A DNA stretch of 6,006 bases, taken from positions 1 through 6,006 of the forward strand of contig DAOVGJ010000041.1 in the NCBI GenBank assembly GCA_030672465.1. The letters are read 5' to 3'. This document shows, piece after piece, positions 5,994 to 6,006 of this stretch. The number at the start of each line of letters is the position of its first letter. The stretch's first letter is position 1. A model generated the notes under the pieces. That model did not search any database, was not told the DNA's origin, and saw only the letters and a program-made list of their open reading frames with translations. The DNA comes from Pseudomonadota bacterium. Lineage in GTDB: Bacteria > Desulfobacterota > BSN033 > WVXP01 > G020346125. Position numbers and translations under genes: made by a program.

Positions 5994-6006
5994 CCTCCCG
6001 CCTCCA

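Larger units (their letters stand above)
5775..6006. other. Non-coding, repeat-rich region upstream of sucD
   Basis: On the minus strand all three frames are closed by stops between the right edge and sucD, and no sucC-like C-terminus is seen. The region is a GC-rich block next to sucD with repeated CGTG, an AT-rich middle (about 5911-5958) and blocks of 7-bp repeats. The sucD ribosome site lies at its left end (within 5778-5786). A sucD promoter may lie here, but I could not choose one with confidence. Confidence 0.7.

Overview
The window looks like chromosomal core DNA from a member of the Deltaproteobacteria/Desulfobacterota. The reasons are an RNase Y gene (absent from most enterobacteria), a ZapB-like gene, zapA and a 6S RNA in a row just upstream of it, and an RF2 gene with the classical in-frame UGA frameshift. 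The taxonomic call is an inference from gene content and order; nothing here fixes a genus. Every supported gene is on the minus strand, so the window reads from right to left.

Reading in the direction of transcription: the right edge (5775-6006) is non-coding DNA rich in short 6-7 bp tandem repeats. Next comes sucD (succinyl-CoA synthetase alpha subunit, 5774-4893). After 43 bp there is an extended-SDR nucleotide-sugar epimerase (4849-3896). One base after its stop codon begins prfB (3894-2757), which encodes peptide release factor 2 and is only complete if translation shifts +1 at CUU-UGA-C. After 53 bp with a possible promoter come a 73-aa coiled-coil protein, probably ZapB-like (2703-2482), and zapA (2463-2182), both tied to FtsZ-ring assembly. 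Immediately downstream of zapA is a well-folded 6S RNA (about 2151-1972). A region of about 470 bp without a confirmed gene follows, and then rny (RNase Y) from a TTG codon at 1505, running off the left edge about 20 codons before its expected end.

The genes do not form one pathway. They are housekeeping functions: TCA cycle or acyl-CoA energy metabolism, surface-polysaccharide precursor supply, translation termination, division-ring assembly, global control of RNA polymerase by 6S RNA, and mRNA decay. The clearest regulatory elements are the RF2 autoregulatory frameshift and the 6S RNA. The least explained parts are coding-like but broken reading frames between the 6S RNA and rny (about 1628-1922) and the two kinds of degenerate short repeats upstream of sucD. 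I see no clear new defence or mobile system in the window.
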